Notes: generated from the letters alone by a model not told the origin. Shown: positions 6,745-15,110, counted from the stretch's first letter. The stretch: 17,698 nucleotides of DNA from Candidatus Subteraquimicrobium carltonvillense (GCA_002339355.1 DDKQ01000053.1:10076-27773); one strand, 5' to 3'. Numbers and translations are program-made.

Positions 6745-7452
6745 ATGAAAGTTCTTAAGCTCCACCCCTGGAATGTGAGTCCCAAGGAAGCCATGCAGAT
6801 TCAAAATCATCTGCGAAGCAGGATCGTAACGGAAAATGTCCCCGAAATATCAAATGTTAAAAGGATCGCCGGAGCAGATGTTTCCTATTCTAAACGGGAA
6901 AATATGATTTACGCAGCGGTTATCATCTTCTCCTTTCCGGAGCTTCAAATATTGGAAGAGAAAGAAGCAATCCTCCCCGCAACTTTCCCCTACGTGCCTG
7001 GTCTTTTAATCTTCCGAGAAGGTCCAGCACTAATAAAGGCTTTCGAACAAATAGAACGGGAGCCCGATTTGGTGATGTTCGATGGACAGGGGATTGCCCA
7101 TCCCAGAGGAATAGGAATTGCCACGCATATGGGCATGCTTCTGGATAAACCCTCCATCGGCGTGGCCAAAACAGTTTTGGTGGGAGAGCATGATGAGCCA
7201 GAGCGGAAGAAGGGGTCGGTCTCCCCTCTGATAAAGAATGGGAGAGAAATAGGGGCCGTGGTTCGAACGAGAGAGGACGTGGAACCAGTCTTCGTTTCCA
7301 TAGGATTCAAAATAGATCTACCCACAGCCGTGGATTTCGTGCTCAAGTGTTGTCAGGGATATCGGCTTCCGGAGCCCGCTCGCAAAGCACACCATTTCTC
7401 AAACCAGCTCAGGGGTAAACTTAAAGAATTCCATCAACCCACCCTATTTTAG
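6745..7452 (+). CDS. nfi: Endonuclease V
   Basis: The enzyme nicks DNA (and in some organisms RNA) one base 3' of deaminated bases, mainly inosine/hypoxanthine. At 235 aa it is slightly longer than E. coli Nfi. The active-site acids are visible: Asp45 in IAGADVSYS, Glu92 in FREGP, Asp113 and His119 in MFDGQGIAHPRG. The PYVPG wedge is at res. 83-87. GIATHMG, SIGVAK and the C-terminal GYRLPEPARKAHHFSN are typical. The ATG at 6745 has a GAGGAAGGGA site. It forms a plus-strand pair with the DUF151 gene. Its end overlaps the convergent membrane-protein gene by 9 bp. Confidence 0.96.
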   Translation: MKVLKLHPWNVSPKEAMQIQNHLRSRIVTENVPEISNVKRIAGADVSYSKRENMIYAAVIIFSFPELQILEEKEAILPATFPYVPGLLIFREGPALIKAFEQIEREPDLVMFDGQGIAHPRGIGIATHMGMLLDKPSIGVAKTVLVGEHDEPERKKGSVSPLIKNGREIGAVVRTREDVEPVFVSIGFKIDLPTAVDFVLKCCQGYRLPEPARKAHHFSNQLRGKLKEFHQPTLF

Positions 7453-7953
7453 GCTTCTCCCAAGAGCAAACCAGCTCGAAATCAGAGAAATAATGGATAA
7501 AGCAACTAACACTATCAGCCACCAGCGAATATGACGCGAGGTTAATTTGAGGTTATAGCCATGTCCTGGGTTCAGACCCCAAATGGCGGTGTTGCCTTCG
7601 ATCCTTTGTGCATTTGAGGAAGTAATTTTCCCCGGAACCTTAACCGTCAGAAATATCGGGGCTTTTTGCTGCACCGGGAAGGGAGTTAAATCGACCTCTA
7701 CATTGCACTCATAAAGGGTTACAAAGGCCCAGTCCTTCCTGATGAAATTTTGGAGGAAGAGTTCGCTACGAATTCTTTTCTGCAAATTCGGCGGGATGGA
7801 TTGATCGGCAGTTAAATTTATGGAGAGATTCCCCTTTAAATCGAATTCGGCATTTCCCTTGACCGTTGAGCATCCACGAGGCGCCAGCAAGATTAAAAGT
7901 GCCAGGGTAATTAGGGAGATCCAGAAAATGATGGTCCATCTATCAGCACTCAT
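7444..7953 (-). CDS. Unknown membrane-anchored protein, possibly LppM/DUF3153-like
   Basis: I do not recognise this 169-aa protein with confidence. It has an N-terminal hydrophobic segment (about res. 9-25) ending in APRGC (Cys28), which looks like a poor lipobox. An extracytoplasmic region of about 115 residues (GNLSINLTADQS, KVPGKITSS) follows, then a C-terminal membrane helix (about 147-165) and a short basic tail. A hydrophobic or lipidated N-terminus, a beta-rich ectodomain and a C-terminal helix resemble DUF3153/LppM-type proteins, but this is only a resemblance. It follows rtcB by 19 bp and is probably its operon partner. Its stop overlaps the end of the convergent endonuclease V gene by 9 bp. 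The ATG at 7951-7953 is the natural start, with a weak ribosome site. Confidence 0.65.
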   Translation of the reverse strand: MSADRWTIIFWISLITLALLILLAPRGCSTVKGNAEFDLKGNLSINLTADQSIPPNLQKRIRSELFLQNFIRKDWAFVTLYECNVEVDLTPFPVQQKAPIFLTVKVPGKITSSNAQRIEGNTAIWGLNPGHGYNLKLTSRHIRWWLIVLVALSIISLISSWFALGRSLK

Positions 7954-7972
7954 TACACTACTTGAAATGGTT

Positions 7973-9418
7973 TTAACCCTTCAAAACTCCAAGCGGTTTT
8001 AACTTCACCACTTTCTTGGACAGACCGGCTCCGTGGCAAATTTCCACCACTTTGCTCACATCCTTGTAGGCTTGAGGGGCCTCTTCCGCGAGAAGGGGAA
8101 TGTGTCCAGCCACTATCACAATTCCCTTTTCCTCCAGTTCTCGTTTGAGCTCATCCCCTCGAATCTGCCTCTTTGCCTTGCTCCTACTCATAACACGCCC
8201 AGCCCCATGGCAAGTGGATCCAAAGGCCTCTGTCATTGCCCTTGCTGTGCCCACCAGCACGTAAGAGCAGGTTCCCATATCCCCAGGGATGATCACGGGT
8301 TGTCCAATATCTCGGTAAACCTTGGGTATGTCCGGATGGCCCGGCCCAAAGGCTCTGGTGGCTCCCTTTCTGTGCACGCAGAGCTTCATCCTCCTGCCAT
8401 TGACTTCGTGCTCCTCAAACTTGGCGATGTTGTGAGAGACATCGTAAACCACACCCATCCCCAAAGATTGGGCGCTTTTCCTGAAGATGTATTCGAAGGA
8501 TTGTCTGACCCAGTGGGCCAGGCAATGTCTGTTCGTCAGGGCATAATTGGCGGCACAGGCCATGGCAGCATAGTAGTCCTTCCCCTCCTGGGATGTGATG
8601 GGAGCGCAACCGAGCTGTCTGTCGGGTAAATCGATTCCAAATTCTCTAACTGCCCTATCCATGACCTTGATGTAGTCGGTGCAAATTTGATGTCCCACTC
8701 CCCGGGAACCAGAGTGAATCATCACCGTAAGTTGACCCTTATACAAGCCCAGAGCTTCGGCTAGCCTCTCGTCGTAGACCTCGACGACCTCCTGAGCCTC
8801 TAAGAAGTGATTTCCCGCCCCTAGGGTACCAGGTTGATCGAAGCCTCTTTGAAAGGCTCGACTGCTAACCTTGCTCGGATCAGCCCCCTGAAGGCATCCT
8901 CCCTCTTCAGTGAACTCTGCATCCTCCTCCCAACCATAGCCCTTCCTTATGGCCCACTTAACACTCTTGGTCATGAGCTCTTCCATTTCCCTCCGGCTAA
9001 CCTTAATCTTGCCCCTGCTCCCCACGCCCTTGGGGATATTCCTGGAAAGTTCGTGCATCAAGGGTCCCATCATAGGCAAAACATCCTTGGCGATCAGGTT
9101 GGTTCTTAAGAGCCTGACACCGCAACTGATATCATAACCTACGCCGCCTGGGGAGATTACTCCCCTTTCAACGTCCATGGCCGCTACTCCTCCGATGGGA
9201 AATCCATAGCCCCAATGGATGTCGGGCATGGCATAGGAGGCCCTTACGATGCCCGGAAGGAAAGCCACGTTTATGACTTGCTCTAAAGCTCTGTCTTCCT
9301 CCGCCATTTGGATCAGCTCATCGTCGGCATAAATGATGCCGGGAACTCGCATTCCCTTGCGGTAGGTCTGTGATATCTTGTAACAATACGGGTTAAGCTT
9401 TTCCCACACTCCAGCCAT
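7973..9418 (-). CDS. rtcB: tRNA-splicing/RNA repair ligase RtcB
   Basis: RtcB is a GTP- and Mn-dependent ligase joining 2',3'-cyclic phosphate or 3'-phosphate ends to 5'-OH RNA ends, in repair of cleaved RNAs or tRNA splicing. The 481-aa protein shows DIHWGYGFPIGG, GYDISCGVR (Mn ligand Cys99), GAGNHFLE (His204), HSGSRGVGH (His235), YDVSHN (His329) and TCHGAGR (His404). These fit the known metal ligands and the guanylated His of Pyrococcus RtcB, which has the same length. The end KPLGVLKG is canonical. The frame is open to a TTG at 9460, but ATG 9416-9418 has a GGGAGGG site and gives the usual N-terminus. Archease lies 42 bp upstream. No intein is present. Confidence 0.97.
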   Translation of the reverse strand: MAGVWEKLNPYCYKISQTYRKGMRVPGIIYADDELIQMAEEDRALEQVINVAFLPGIVRASYAMPDIHWGYGFPIGGVAAMDVERGVISPGGVGYDISCGVRLLRTNLIAKDVLPMMGPLMHELSRNIPKGVGSRGKIKVSRREMEELMTKSVKWAIRKGYGWEEDAEFTEEGGCLQGADPSKVSSRAFQRGFDQPGTLGAGNHFLEAQEVVEVYDERLAEALGLYKGQLTVMIHSGSRGVGHQICTDYIKVMDRAVREFGIDLPDRQLGCAPITSQEGKDYYAAMACAANYALTNRHCLAHWVRQSFEYIFRKSAQSLGMGVVYDVSHNIAKFEEHEVNGRRMKLCVHRKGATRAFGPGHPDIPKVYRDIGQPVIIPGDMGTCSYVLVGTARAMTEAFGSTCHGAGRVMSRSKAKRQIRGDELKRELEEKGIVIVAGHIPLLAEEAPQAYKDVSKVVEICHGAGLSKKVVKLKPLGVLKG

Positions 9419-9460
9419 TAATTGCCCTCCCAACTTTGTCAATGGCTGATTGTCATCCAA

Positions 9461-9877
9461 TCAGACGTCGAAGATTACCTGTACCATCCAGGTTTCGTTC
9501 CTCTCCACTCTCAACATATGATAAGTGCAGGCCTTAATTTGAATTTCGATGTCGTGGCGGTTCAGGTCTATCCGCTCGCCTTGAAGCGTGGCTTTGAGAA
9601 AATGTTGCTCATCCCAATCGGTTATCTCGAATCGACTGAAGAGAACCCGTTCGGCATCGAAAAGGTAAAGGAGCTCATTTAACCACTCCACGAGGAGGGT
9701 CTCTCTGTCCTCCGCGGCGATATCCACCTTGAAGGTTTCCCTCGGTTGTACCTTGTCGATATCTGTCATGATGGAAAACATACCAGTTGCTGCATTCTCG
9801 AAGGCTTCTTTGAGGGTTGTGCCATAGGCTTTAAGACCGATGTCCGCCGTGTGATCTAGAACTTTAAAGGGCTTCAC
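9461..9877 (-). CDS. Archease (RtcB activator)
   Basis: Archease helps RtcB form the RNA ligase-GMP intermediate and gives it multiple turnover. The 138-aa protein has the family opening FKVLDHTADIGLKAYG (res. 4-19) and the central LLVEWLNELLYLFDAE (about 62-77) with conserved acidic residues. The C-terminus MLRVERNETWMVQVIFDV matches the family end pattern. The start is a GTG at 9875-9877 that shares its first base with the gyrA TAG stop. AGGAGG inside the gyrA 3' end serves as its ribosome site. This arrangement implies translational coupling to gyrA. rtcB follows 42 bp later. Confidence 0.93.
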   Translation of the reverse strand: MKPFKVLDHTADIGLKAYGTTLKEAFENAATGMFSIMTDIDKVQPRETFKVDIAAEDRETLLVEWLNELLYLFDAERVLFSRFEITDWDEQHFLKATLQGERIDLNRHDIEIQIKACTYHMLRVERNETWMVQVIFDV

Positions 9878-12342
9878 TATTTCCTCCTCTTCTTGTCCTT
9901 GCTTACCACTACCTTTGCTAGAGCGCTTACCTTATCCTCGCCTCCCAAGTTCATGATCTTTACTCCCTGTGTGTTCCTTCCCTGTCTTGGAATTCCCCTC
10001 GTGGGAACCCTAATCACATTGCCCTCACTTGATACCACCATCAGTTCATGATCCTCTCTGACCACCTTGACTCCAGCCAGCTTCCCTCTGGTGGAAACGG
10101 TTTTTAAGGTCTTTGCCCCCTTCCCTCCTCTGCCTTGTCGGGGATATTTAAAGATAGGGGTTCTCTTTCCGAAGCCTGCCTCTGTGACCACGAATAAATC
10201 TGCATCCTTGATCGCGATATCCATGCCCAAAACCTCATCACCGGGCTTAAGTCTTATTCCTCTCACCCCGCTTGACGCACGTCCCATGGGCCTTACATCT
10301 TTCTCGCTGAACCTTATGGCCTGCCCGTGCCTGGTCACCAGGATGGCGTCTTCCTCCCCCTTTGTGAGCTTTACGCTGATGAGTTCATCTTCGCCCCTTA
10401 AAATAATAGCAATAATTCCATCCCTTCGGGTAGTGTCGTACTCCTTCAAGCGAGTTTTTTTCACAAGCCCCCTCTTGGTGGCCATGATCACATGTCTATT
10501 CTCATCGAATTCCCTGGTGGCAATGACGGCGGCTATCATTTCATCGGTGCGGAAGGGAAGGATGTTCACGATCGCCTGCCCTTTTGAGGTACGCGAGCCC
10601 AGGGGAAGCTCATGAACTTTGAGCCGATAGACCTTCCCTTTATTTGAAAAGAATAGGACATAGTGATGGGTTGAGGAGATGAAGAGGTGTTCAACGAAGT
10701 CGCCCTCCTTTAAATTCATCCCCAAGACTCCCTTTCCGCCCCGGCGTTGTTTTCTATAGGTGGCCACGGGGAGGCGCTTCACGTATCCGGAATGGGTGAT
10801 GGTTACGACCATCTCCTCCTCAGCGATGAGATCTTCGATGCTCAACTGAGGAGCAACGCTGCTGATTTGGGTCCGCCGCTCATCGCTATGGCTCTTCCTT
10901 ATCTCTTGGAGCTCTTTTTTTATGAGTTCGAGCACCCCCCTCTCGTCGGCCAGAATGCCCTTCAAATGTTCTATCTTGGCCAGAAGTTCTTTGTGCTCGG
11001 TTTCGATCTTCTCCCGTTCCAAAGCGACCAATCGCTGAAGCCTCATATCCAAGATGGCCTGGGATTGCTCCGGACTTAACTTGAACTTTTGGATTAATCT
11101 CTTCTTGGCTTGCTCAGCGGTTTTGGATCGGCGAATGATCCTTATTACCTCATCCAAATTTTTGAGGGCTACGAGCAAGCCTTCGAGGATGTGGGCTCTG
11201 GTTTCCGCCTTGTCCAATTCGAACCTGGTGCGTCGGATCACAACCTCCCTTTGATGCTCGATATAGTGCCTGATGATTTCCACCAGGTTTAAAGTCCTTG
11301 GAACCCCATTTACCAAGGCGAGCATGATTACCCCAAAGGTGACCTCGAGTTGGGTATGTTTATGCAGTCTATTCAAGACGACCTGGGGAATGGCTTCGCG
11401 TTTGAGCTCCAGAACTAAGCGCATACCACTTCTATCCGATTCGTCTCTGAGATCCATTACCTCCTGTAGTTTTCTCTCCCTGACCAACTCGGCGATCTTC
11501 TCCGCGAGCCGAGCTTTATTGACCTGGAAGGGGATTTCGGTGATGACTATGCGCGTCCTTTCCCCTTTAACCTGTTCCACGTGTGCCTTTCCCTTCACCC
11601 TTATACTCCCGCGTCCGGTCTCATAGGCATCCCTTATCCCCTTTCTGCCCATGATCACTCCCCCCGTGGGGAAGTCCGGTCCCTTTATCGCCCTCATTAG
11701 CTCACCTGTGGTTACCCCCGGATTATCGATGGTCATGATTATCCCATCTATGACCTCTCTTAAGTTGTGGGGGGGAATGTTTGTGGCCATGCCCACGGCG
11801 ATGCCCGAAGATCCATTCACCAACAAATTTGGAAATCGAGAGGGCAAAACGGCGGGTTCTGTTAGGGTGTCATCGAAGTTGGGGGTGAAGTCCACGGTGT
11901 TCTTATCAATATCTCGGAGGAGCTCCATGACCAGGGAGGATAGTCTGGCCTCTGTGTAGCGCATGGCAGCTGGGCTATCCCCATCGACCGATCCAAAGTT
12001 GCCATGCCCATCAATGAGTTCGTATCGACAGGAAAAGTCCTGAGCCATTCGAACCAGGCTATCGTAAACGGCCATATCTCCATGGGGATGGTATTTACCC
12101 AAGACCTCCCCGACGATGCGAGCACATTTTTTGTGAGGCCTACCAGGGGTCATTCCCATATCGTACATGGCATATAGGATACGGCGATGCACCGGTTTGA
12201 GCCCATCGCGGACATCGGGTAGAGCTCTACCCACGATTACGCTCATGGCGTAATCTATGTACGAGCTCTTCATCTCCTCTTCAATTTCCTTGGGAATGAC
12301 CTTCTTGGCCAAATTTCCAAATGGGTTTCGGTTTTCCGGCAT
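9877..12342 (-). CDS. gyrA: DNA gyrase subunit A
   Basis: The breakage-reunion subunit of gyrase (A2B2), which introduces negative supercoils. The 821-aa protein shows VGRALPDVRDGLKPVHRRI at the start, the catalytic Tyr129 in AAMRYTEARL, PSRFPNLLVNGSSGIAVGMATN, the coiled-coil gate (about res. 370-490), and the GyrA-box QRRGGKG at 532-538. The GyrA-box marks a true gyrase rather than topoisomerase IV. Six beta-pinwheel repeats of the R-G-G/G-K type follow (GRGGKG, RQGRNTQGV). The quinolone-determining segment reads HPHGDMAVYD, with Met90 where E. coli has Ser83. The tail is basic (KDKKRRK), not acidic. ATG 12340-12342 has a GGAGATGG site. It follows gyrB by 143 bp and overlaps the archease start. 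Confidence 0.98.
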   Translation of the reverse strand: MPENRNPFGNLAKKVIPKEIEEEMKSSYIDYAMSVIVGRALPDVRDGLKPVHRRILYAMYDMGMTPGRPHKKCARIVGEVLGKYHPHGDMAVYDSLVRMAQDFSCRYELIDGHGNFGSVDGDSPAAMRYTEARLSSLVMELLRDIDKNTVDFTPNFDDTLTEPAVLPSRFPNLLVNGSSGIAVGMATNIPPHNLREVIDGIIMTIDNPGVTTGELMRAIKGPDFPTGGVIMGRKGIRDAYETGRGSIRVKGKAHVEQVKGERTRIVITEIPFQVNKARLAEKIAELVRERKLQEVMDLRDESDRSGMRLVLELKREAIPQVVLNRLHKHTQLEVTFGVIMLALVNGVPRTLNLVEIIRHYIEHQREVVIRRTRFELDKAETRAHILEGLLVALKNLDEVIRIIRRSKTAEQAKKRLIQKFKLSPEQSQAILDMRLQRLVALEREKIETEHKELLAKIEHLKGILADERGVLELIKKELQEIRKSHSDERRTQISSVAPQLSIEDLIAEEEMVVTITHSGYVKRLPVATYRKQRRGGKGVLGMNLKEGDFVEHLFISSTHHYVLFFSNKGKVYRLKVHELPLGSRTSKGQAIVNILPFRTDEMIAAVIATREFDENRHVIMATKRGLVKKTRLKEYDTTRRDGIIAIILRGEDELISVKLTKGEEDAILVTRHGQAIRFSEKDVRPMGRASSGVRGIRLKPGDEVLGMDIAIKDADLFVVTEAGFGKRTPIFKYPRQGRGGKGAKTLKTVSTRGKLAGVKVVREDHELMVVSSEGNVIRVPTRGIPRQGRNTQGVKIMNLGGEDKVSALAKVVVSKDKKRRK

Positions 12343-12485
12343 GCGAAAACCATCTCCTAAAAATGAATTTTAATTTGGACTATTAACGAGTTAGGTCGAC
12401 ATTTTATACATTCAAGGGCACTTCACCCCGACCATAGTGTTAACCCATCTTGTTAATGATACATTTTTAATTTCTGGATTCCGGT
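12343..12485. other. gyrB-gyrA intergenic region
   Basis: This 143-bp AT-rich stretch holds no gene. It contains the short inverted repeat TTAAC (12440-12444) / GTTAA (12452-12456), and TATAAA-like and TTGAAT-like sequences on the minus strand that are not at promoter spacing. A gyrA promoter may be here but cannot be assigned. Confidence 0.35.
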
Positions 12486-14405
12486 TTATATATCCAAAAA
12501 CCTTACATCTTTGGCGTATTTCTGGATGAATTCCCTTCTGGGTTCGACCTTATCACCCATGAGGGTGGTGAAAATCTCATCCGCAAGGATGGCGTCCTCG
12601 AGGGTTACCTTAAGAAGGGTACGGGTCTTGGGATTCATGGTTGTCTCCCAGAGCTGCTGTGGGTTCATCTCTCCCAATCCCTTATATCGCTGAACGCTGG
12701 CTCCCCTCCCCACTTTCTTAAGCAATTTATTTAGCTCGACTTCGCTATGGGCGTAATAATCCGTATTGTTATAGCAGACCTTGTAAAGAGGAGGTTGGGC
12801 AATATAAACGTAGCCCGCTTCAATGAGTGGAAGCATGTAACGGTAGAAAAAGGTCAAAATCAACGTCCTGATGTGGGCACCATCAACGTCAGCATCGGCT
12901 AGGATTATGGCCTTGTGATACCTGGCATTGTTGATATCGAAATCCTCTCCAATTCCCGTTCCCAGAGCGGTGATTATGGCCTGAATCTCGTCATTATTCA
13001 GGATTTTGTTCAAGCGAGCCTTTTCCACGTTGAGGATTTTCCCTTTCAGAGGGAGGATCGCCTGGAAGCTCTTATCCCTAGCCTGTTTTGCCGAACCTCC
13101 CGCGGAATCCCCTTCCACGAGGAATATTTCGGTTAGGGCGGGGTCTCTCAGGGAACAGTCGGCCAGCTTCCCGGGAAGCGAAGTGGTCTCCAAAAAACTC
13201 TTACGGCGGGTGAGTTCCCTCGCCTTTCTTGCCGCCTCCCTGGCCCGAGCAGCGGCGATGGCTTTGCTCACGATGGCTTTGGCTTCCTTCGGGTTCTCCT
13301 CTAAAAACTCCCCCAGCTTTGTGGCCACGGTATTTTCCACAAAACTTCTGATCTCCGTATTCCCCAGCTTGGTTTTAGTTTGTCCCCCAAACTGTGGTTC
13401 CAAGAGCTTGACGCTGACGATCGCCGTGAGCCCCTCGCGGATATCTTCCCCGGATAGATTCTCCTCCTTCTCTTTAAGAAAGCCCTTCGCTCTGGCATAA
13501 TCATTTATCGTCCTAGTCAGGGCATTTTTAAAACCGATGAGATGTGTCCCGCCCTCATGGGTGTTGATATTATTGGCGAAGGTGAAGATGCTTTCGGTAT
13601 ATCCCATATTGTATTGCATGGCCACCTCGACGTGATCGCCATCTCCCTCGGACTCAAAGTAAATTACCTTTTTGTGGAGAGGATCTTTATTGGCGTTGAG
13701 GTGTTTCACGAAGTCGATTACCCCTCCGTGATAAATGTATAGGGCTCGCTCTGGAGGCTCGATGCGCTCATCGATGAGCTCGATTTTAAGTCCCTTGGTC
13801 AGGAAGGCCGTTTCCTTCATCCTCTGGGCTATTGTGTCGAATTTAAAATCGATTTCTTCAAAAATCTCATCATCCGGAAGGAAGGTTATGGTCGTCCCGG
13901 TGCTTCTACACCTACCACAGGCCCTGAGGTCAGTTACCGGTTTTCCGCGCCCATATCTTTGCTGGAAGATTTTGCCGCGTCTTCTGACTTCAACGAGTAG
14001 CCACTTTGACAGGGCATTGACCACGGAAAGTCCGATACCATGAAGCCCTCCGGAGACCCTATAGCCTTTGCCTCCAAATTTTCCTCCAGCATGGAGGTAG
14101 GTGAGGACTATCTCCACGGCGGGTCGATTATATTTTGGGAGATTCTCTACGGGGATACCCCTCCCGTCGTCGGTGACCTCCACCGAATTGTCGGGGTGAA
14201 TGGTCGCCTTAATGTTTCGGCAGAAACCCGCCATGGCTTCGTCTATGCTGTTGTCGACGACCTCGTAGACCAGGTGGTGAAGCCCCCGCGGTCCCGTACT
14301 CCCGATATACATACTTGGGCGCTTGCGCACCGCTTCCAGACCCTCGAGTACGGTGATATCCTTGGCGGTATAAGTGAATTTTCTTGACGGGTTTTCTTCT
14401 TTCAC
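12486..14405 (-). CDS. gyrB: DNA gyrase subunit B
   Basis: The ATPase subunit of gyrase. The 639-aa protein has a GHKL ATPase domain with YEVVDNSIDEAMAG (res. 47-60), TDDGRGIPV (78-86) and SGGLHGIGLSVVNAL (118-132). The transducer domain follows, then TOPRIM with EGDSAGG (Glu431) and the metal-binding ADADVDG (Asp504/506/508). The C-terminus RYKGLGEMNPQQLWETTMNP is canonical. The frame is open to a TTG at 14456. I chose the GTG at 14403-14405 because AAAGGAG lies 6 bp before it and the resulting N-terminus (KEENPSRKFTYTAKDI) fits the family. A small Cys pair (ACGRC, about 162-166) lies in the strand before TGTTITF. The dciA gene ends 66 bp upstream. Confidence 0.98.
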   Translation of the reverse strand: MKEENPSRKFTYTAKDITVLEGLEAVRKRPSMYIGSTGPRGLHHLVYEVVDNSIDEAMAGFCRNIKATIHPDNSVEVTDDGRGIPVENLPKYNRPAVEIVLTYLHAGGKFGGKGYRVSGGLHGIGLSVVNALSKWLLVEVRRRGKIFQQRYGRGKPVTDLRACGRCRSTGTTITFLPDDEIFEEIDFKFDTIAQRMKETAFLTKGLKIELIDERIEPPERALYIYHGGVIDFVKHLNANKDPLHKKVIYFESEGDGDHVEVAMQYNMGYTESIFTFANNINTHEGGTHLIGFKNALTRTINDYARAKGFLKEKEENLSGEDIREGLTAIVSVKLLEPQFGGQTKTKLGNTEIRSFVENTVATKLGEFLEENPKEAKAIVSKAIAAARAREAARKARELTRRKSFLETTSLPGKLADCSLRDPALTEIFLVEGDSAGGSAKQARDKSFQAILPLKGKILNVEKARLNKILNNDEIQAIITALGTGIGEDFDINNARYHKAIILADADVDGAHIRTLILTFFYRYMLPLIEAGYVYIAQPPLYKVCYNNTDYYAHSEVELNKLLKKVGRGASVQRYKGLGEMNPQQLWETTMNPKTRTLLKVTLEDAILADEIFTTLMGDKVEPRREFIQKYAKDVRFLDI

Positions 14406-14471
14406 CGATATCTCCTTTCCGCCTTTGAACTTTAAAATGGCCCGCTGTGGGCACAAGCTGTCCCTATTATA

Positions 14472-15110
14472 TCATGTTTGGGCTGGTCTTTGCCATTTTT
14501 CGTTCAAAATACAAAGCGCACACAAACCCCTCTCCTTGCCCATCCAGCGGGCGGGGCTGCCTGGGCCTGTGGGCTCTGGTTTATAAAACCTCCCGCACTT
14601 GGTGCAGGGCTTAAACCCCCGCCGCAATCGGGATATATTGAACTTTTTATCCAAAATTAAGATTTTTGTGAGCTCCTCTCTTAGCCCTTCGTCGGATACG
14701 GCTTTAACGGCTGCCTCAATCTCCTTAATATCGCTTTCGGAGAGCTCTATCTCCCCAGGGGTTCCGCAGGCCCCCTGCGGGTCTGAAGGACGTAGGGGGT
14801 CGGTAAAGCCTCCCGTCTCATCCACCCCCTTGGGTTGGAATCTAATGTCCTTAACTATCTCCTTTCCCAGGTAATTATTGAGGGCTCTGAGTAGCTCCGG
14901 CTTGATGAAGCTCAGCTCATGAGCCCACATGGGGGATGTTGTGGAAACGAATAAAATTCCATTTTTGATGAGGTAGGGTCGGGCATTATGAGAAATCTCC
15001 TCTCCAACCACCTTGCTCCAAATGGTTAAGCTTAAGGTTTGCTCTACTTTCTTCTTTATTTTTAAGTTGTCCATGGTTTCGTTTAAAATTTCCCGGATGG
15101 ATTTAAACAT
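14472..15110 (-). CDS. dciA: DciA-like (DUF721) helicase-loading factor with C-terminal zinc ribbon
   Basis: DUF721/DciA proteins interact with the replicative helicase DnaB at initiation in bacteria lacking DnaC/DnaI. The 212-aa protein has the DUF721 domain at res. 1-92 (SLTIWSKVVGEEISHNARPY, GILFVSTTSPMWAHELSFIK). A Gly/Pro-rich linker follows (about 96-119) and then a helical segment (120-160). The C-terminus has two cysteine pairs, Cys169/172 (CTKC) and Cys197/200 (CALC), which look like a zinc ribbon. The place between recF and gyrB is that of the actinobacterial DUF721 gene (Rv0004 in M. tuberculosis). The ATG (15108-15110) overlaps the recF end by 8 bp, so translation is probably coupled. 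Confidence 0.88.
   Translation of the reverse strand: MFKSIREILNETMDNLKIKKKVEQTLSLTIWSKVVGEEISHNARPYLIKNGILFVSTTSPMWAHELSFIKPELLRALNNYLGKEIVKDIRFQPKGVDETGGFTDPLRPSDPQGACGTPGEIELSESDIKEIEAAVKAVSDEGLREELTKILILDKKFNISRLRRGFKPCTKCGRFYKPEPTGPGSPARWMGKERGLCALCILNEKWQRPAQT
14764..14780. repeat. Perfect GC-rich inverted repeat inside dciA linker
   Basis: CCGCAGG and CCTGCGG flank CCC. It encodes PQGACG (res. 111-116) in the low-complexity linker between the DUF721 domain and the zinc ribbon. It may be a small palindromic element inserted in frame, or chance in a GC-rich linker. Confidence 0.5.

Noticed and set aside
10067..10615. Long plus-strand open frame (182 codons) opposite gyrA
   Set aside because: It is the antisense shadow of conserved gyrA sequence, with no ribosome site or protein family features. 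The same applies to the frames opposite rtcB (8033-8629) and gyrB (13006-13500).
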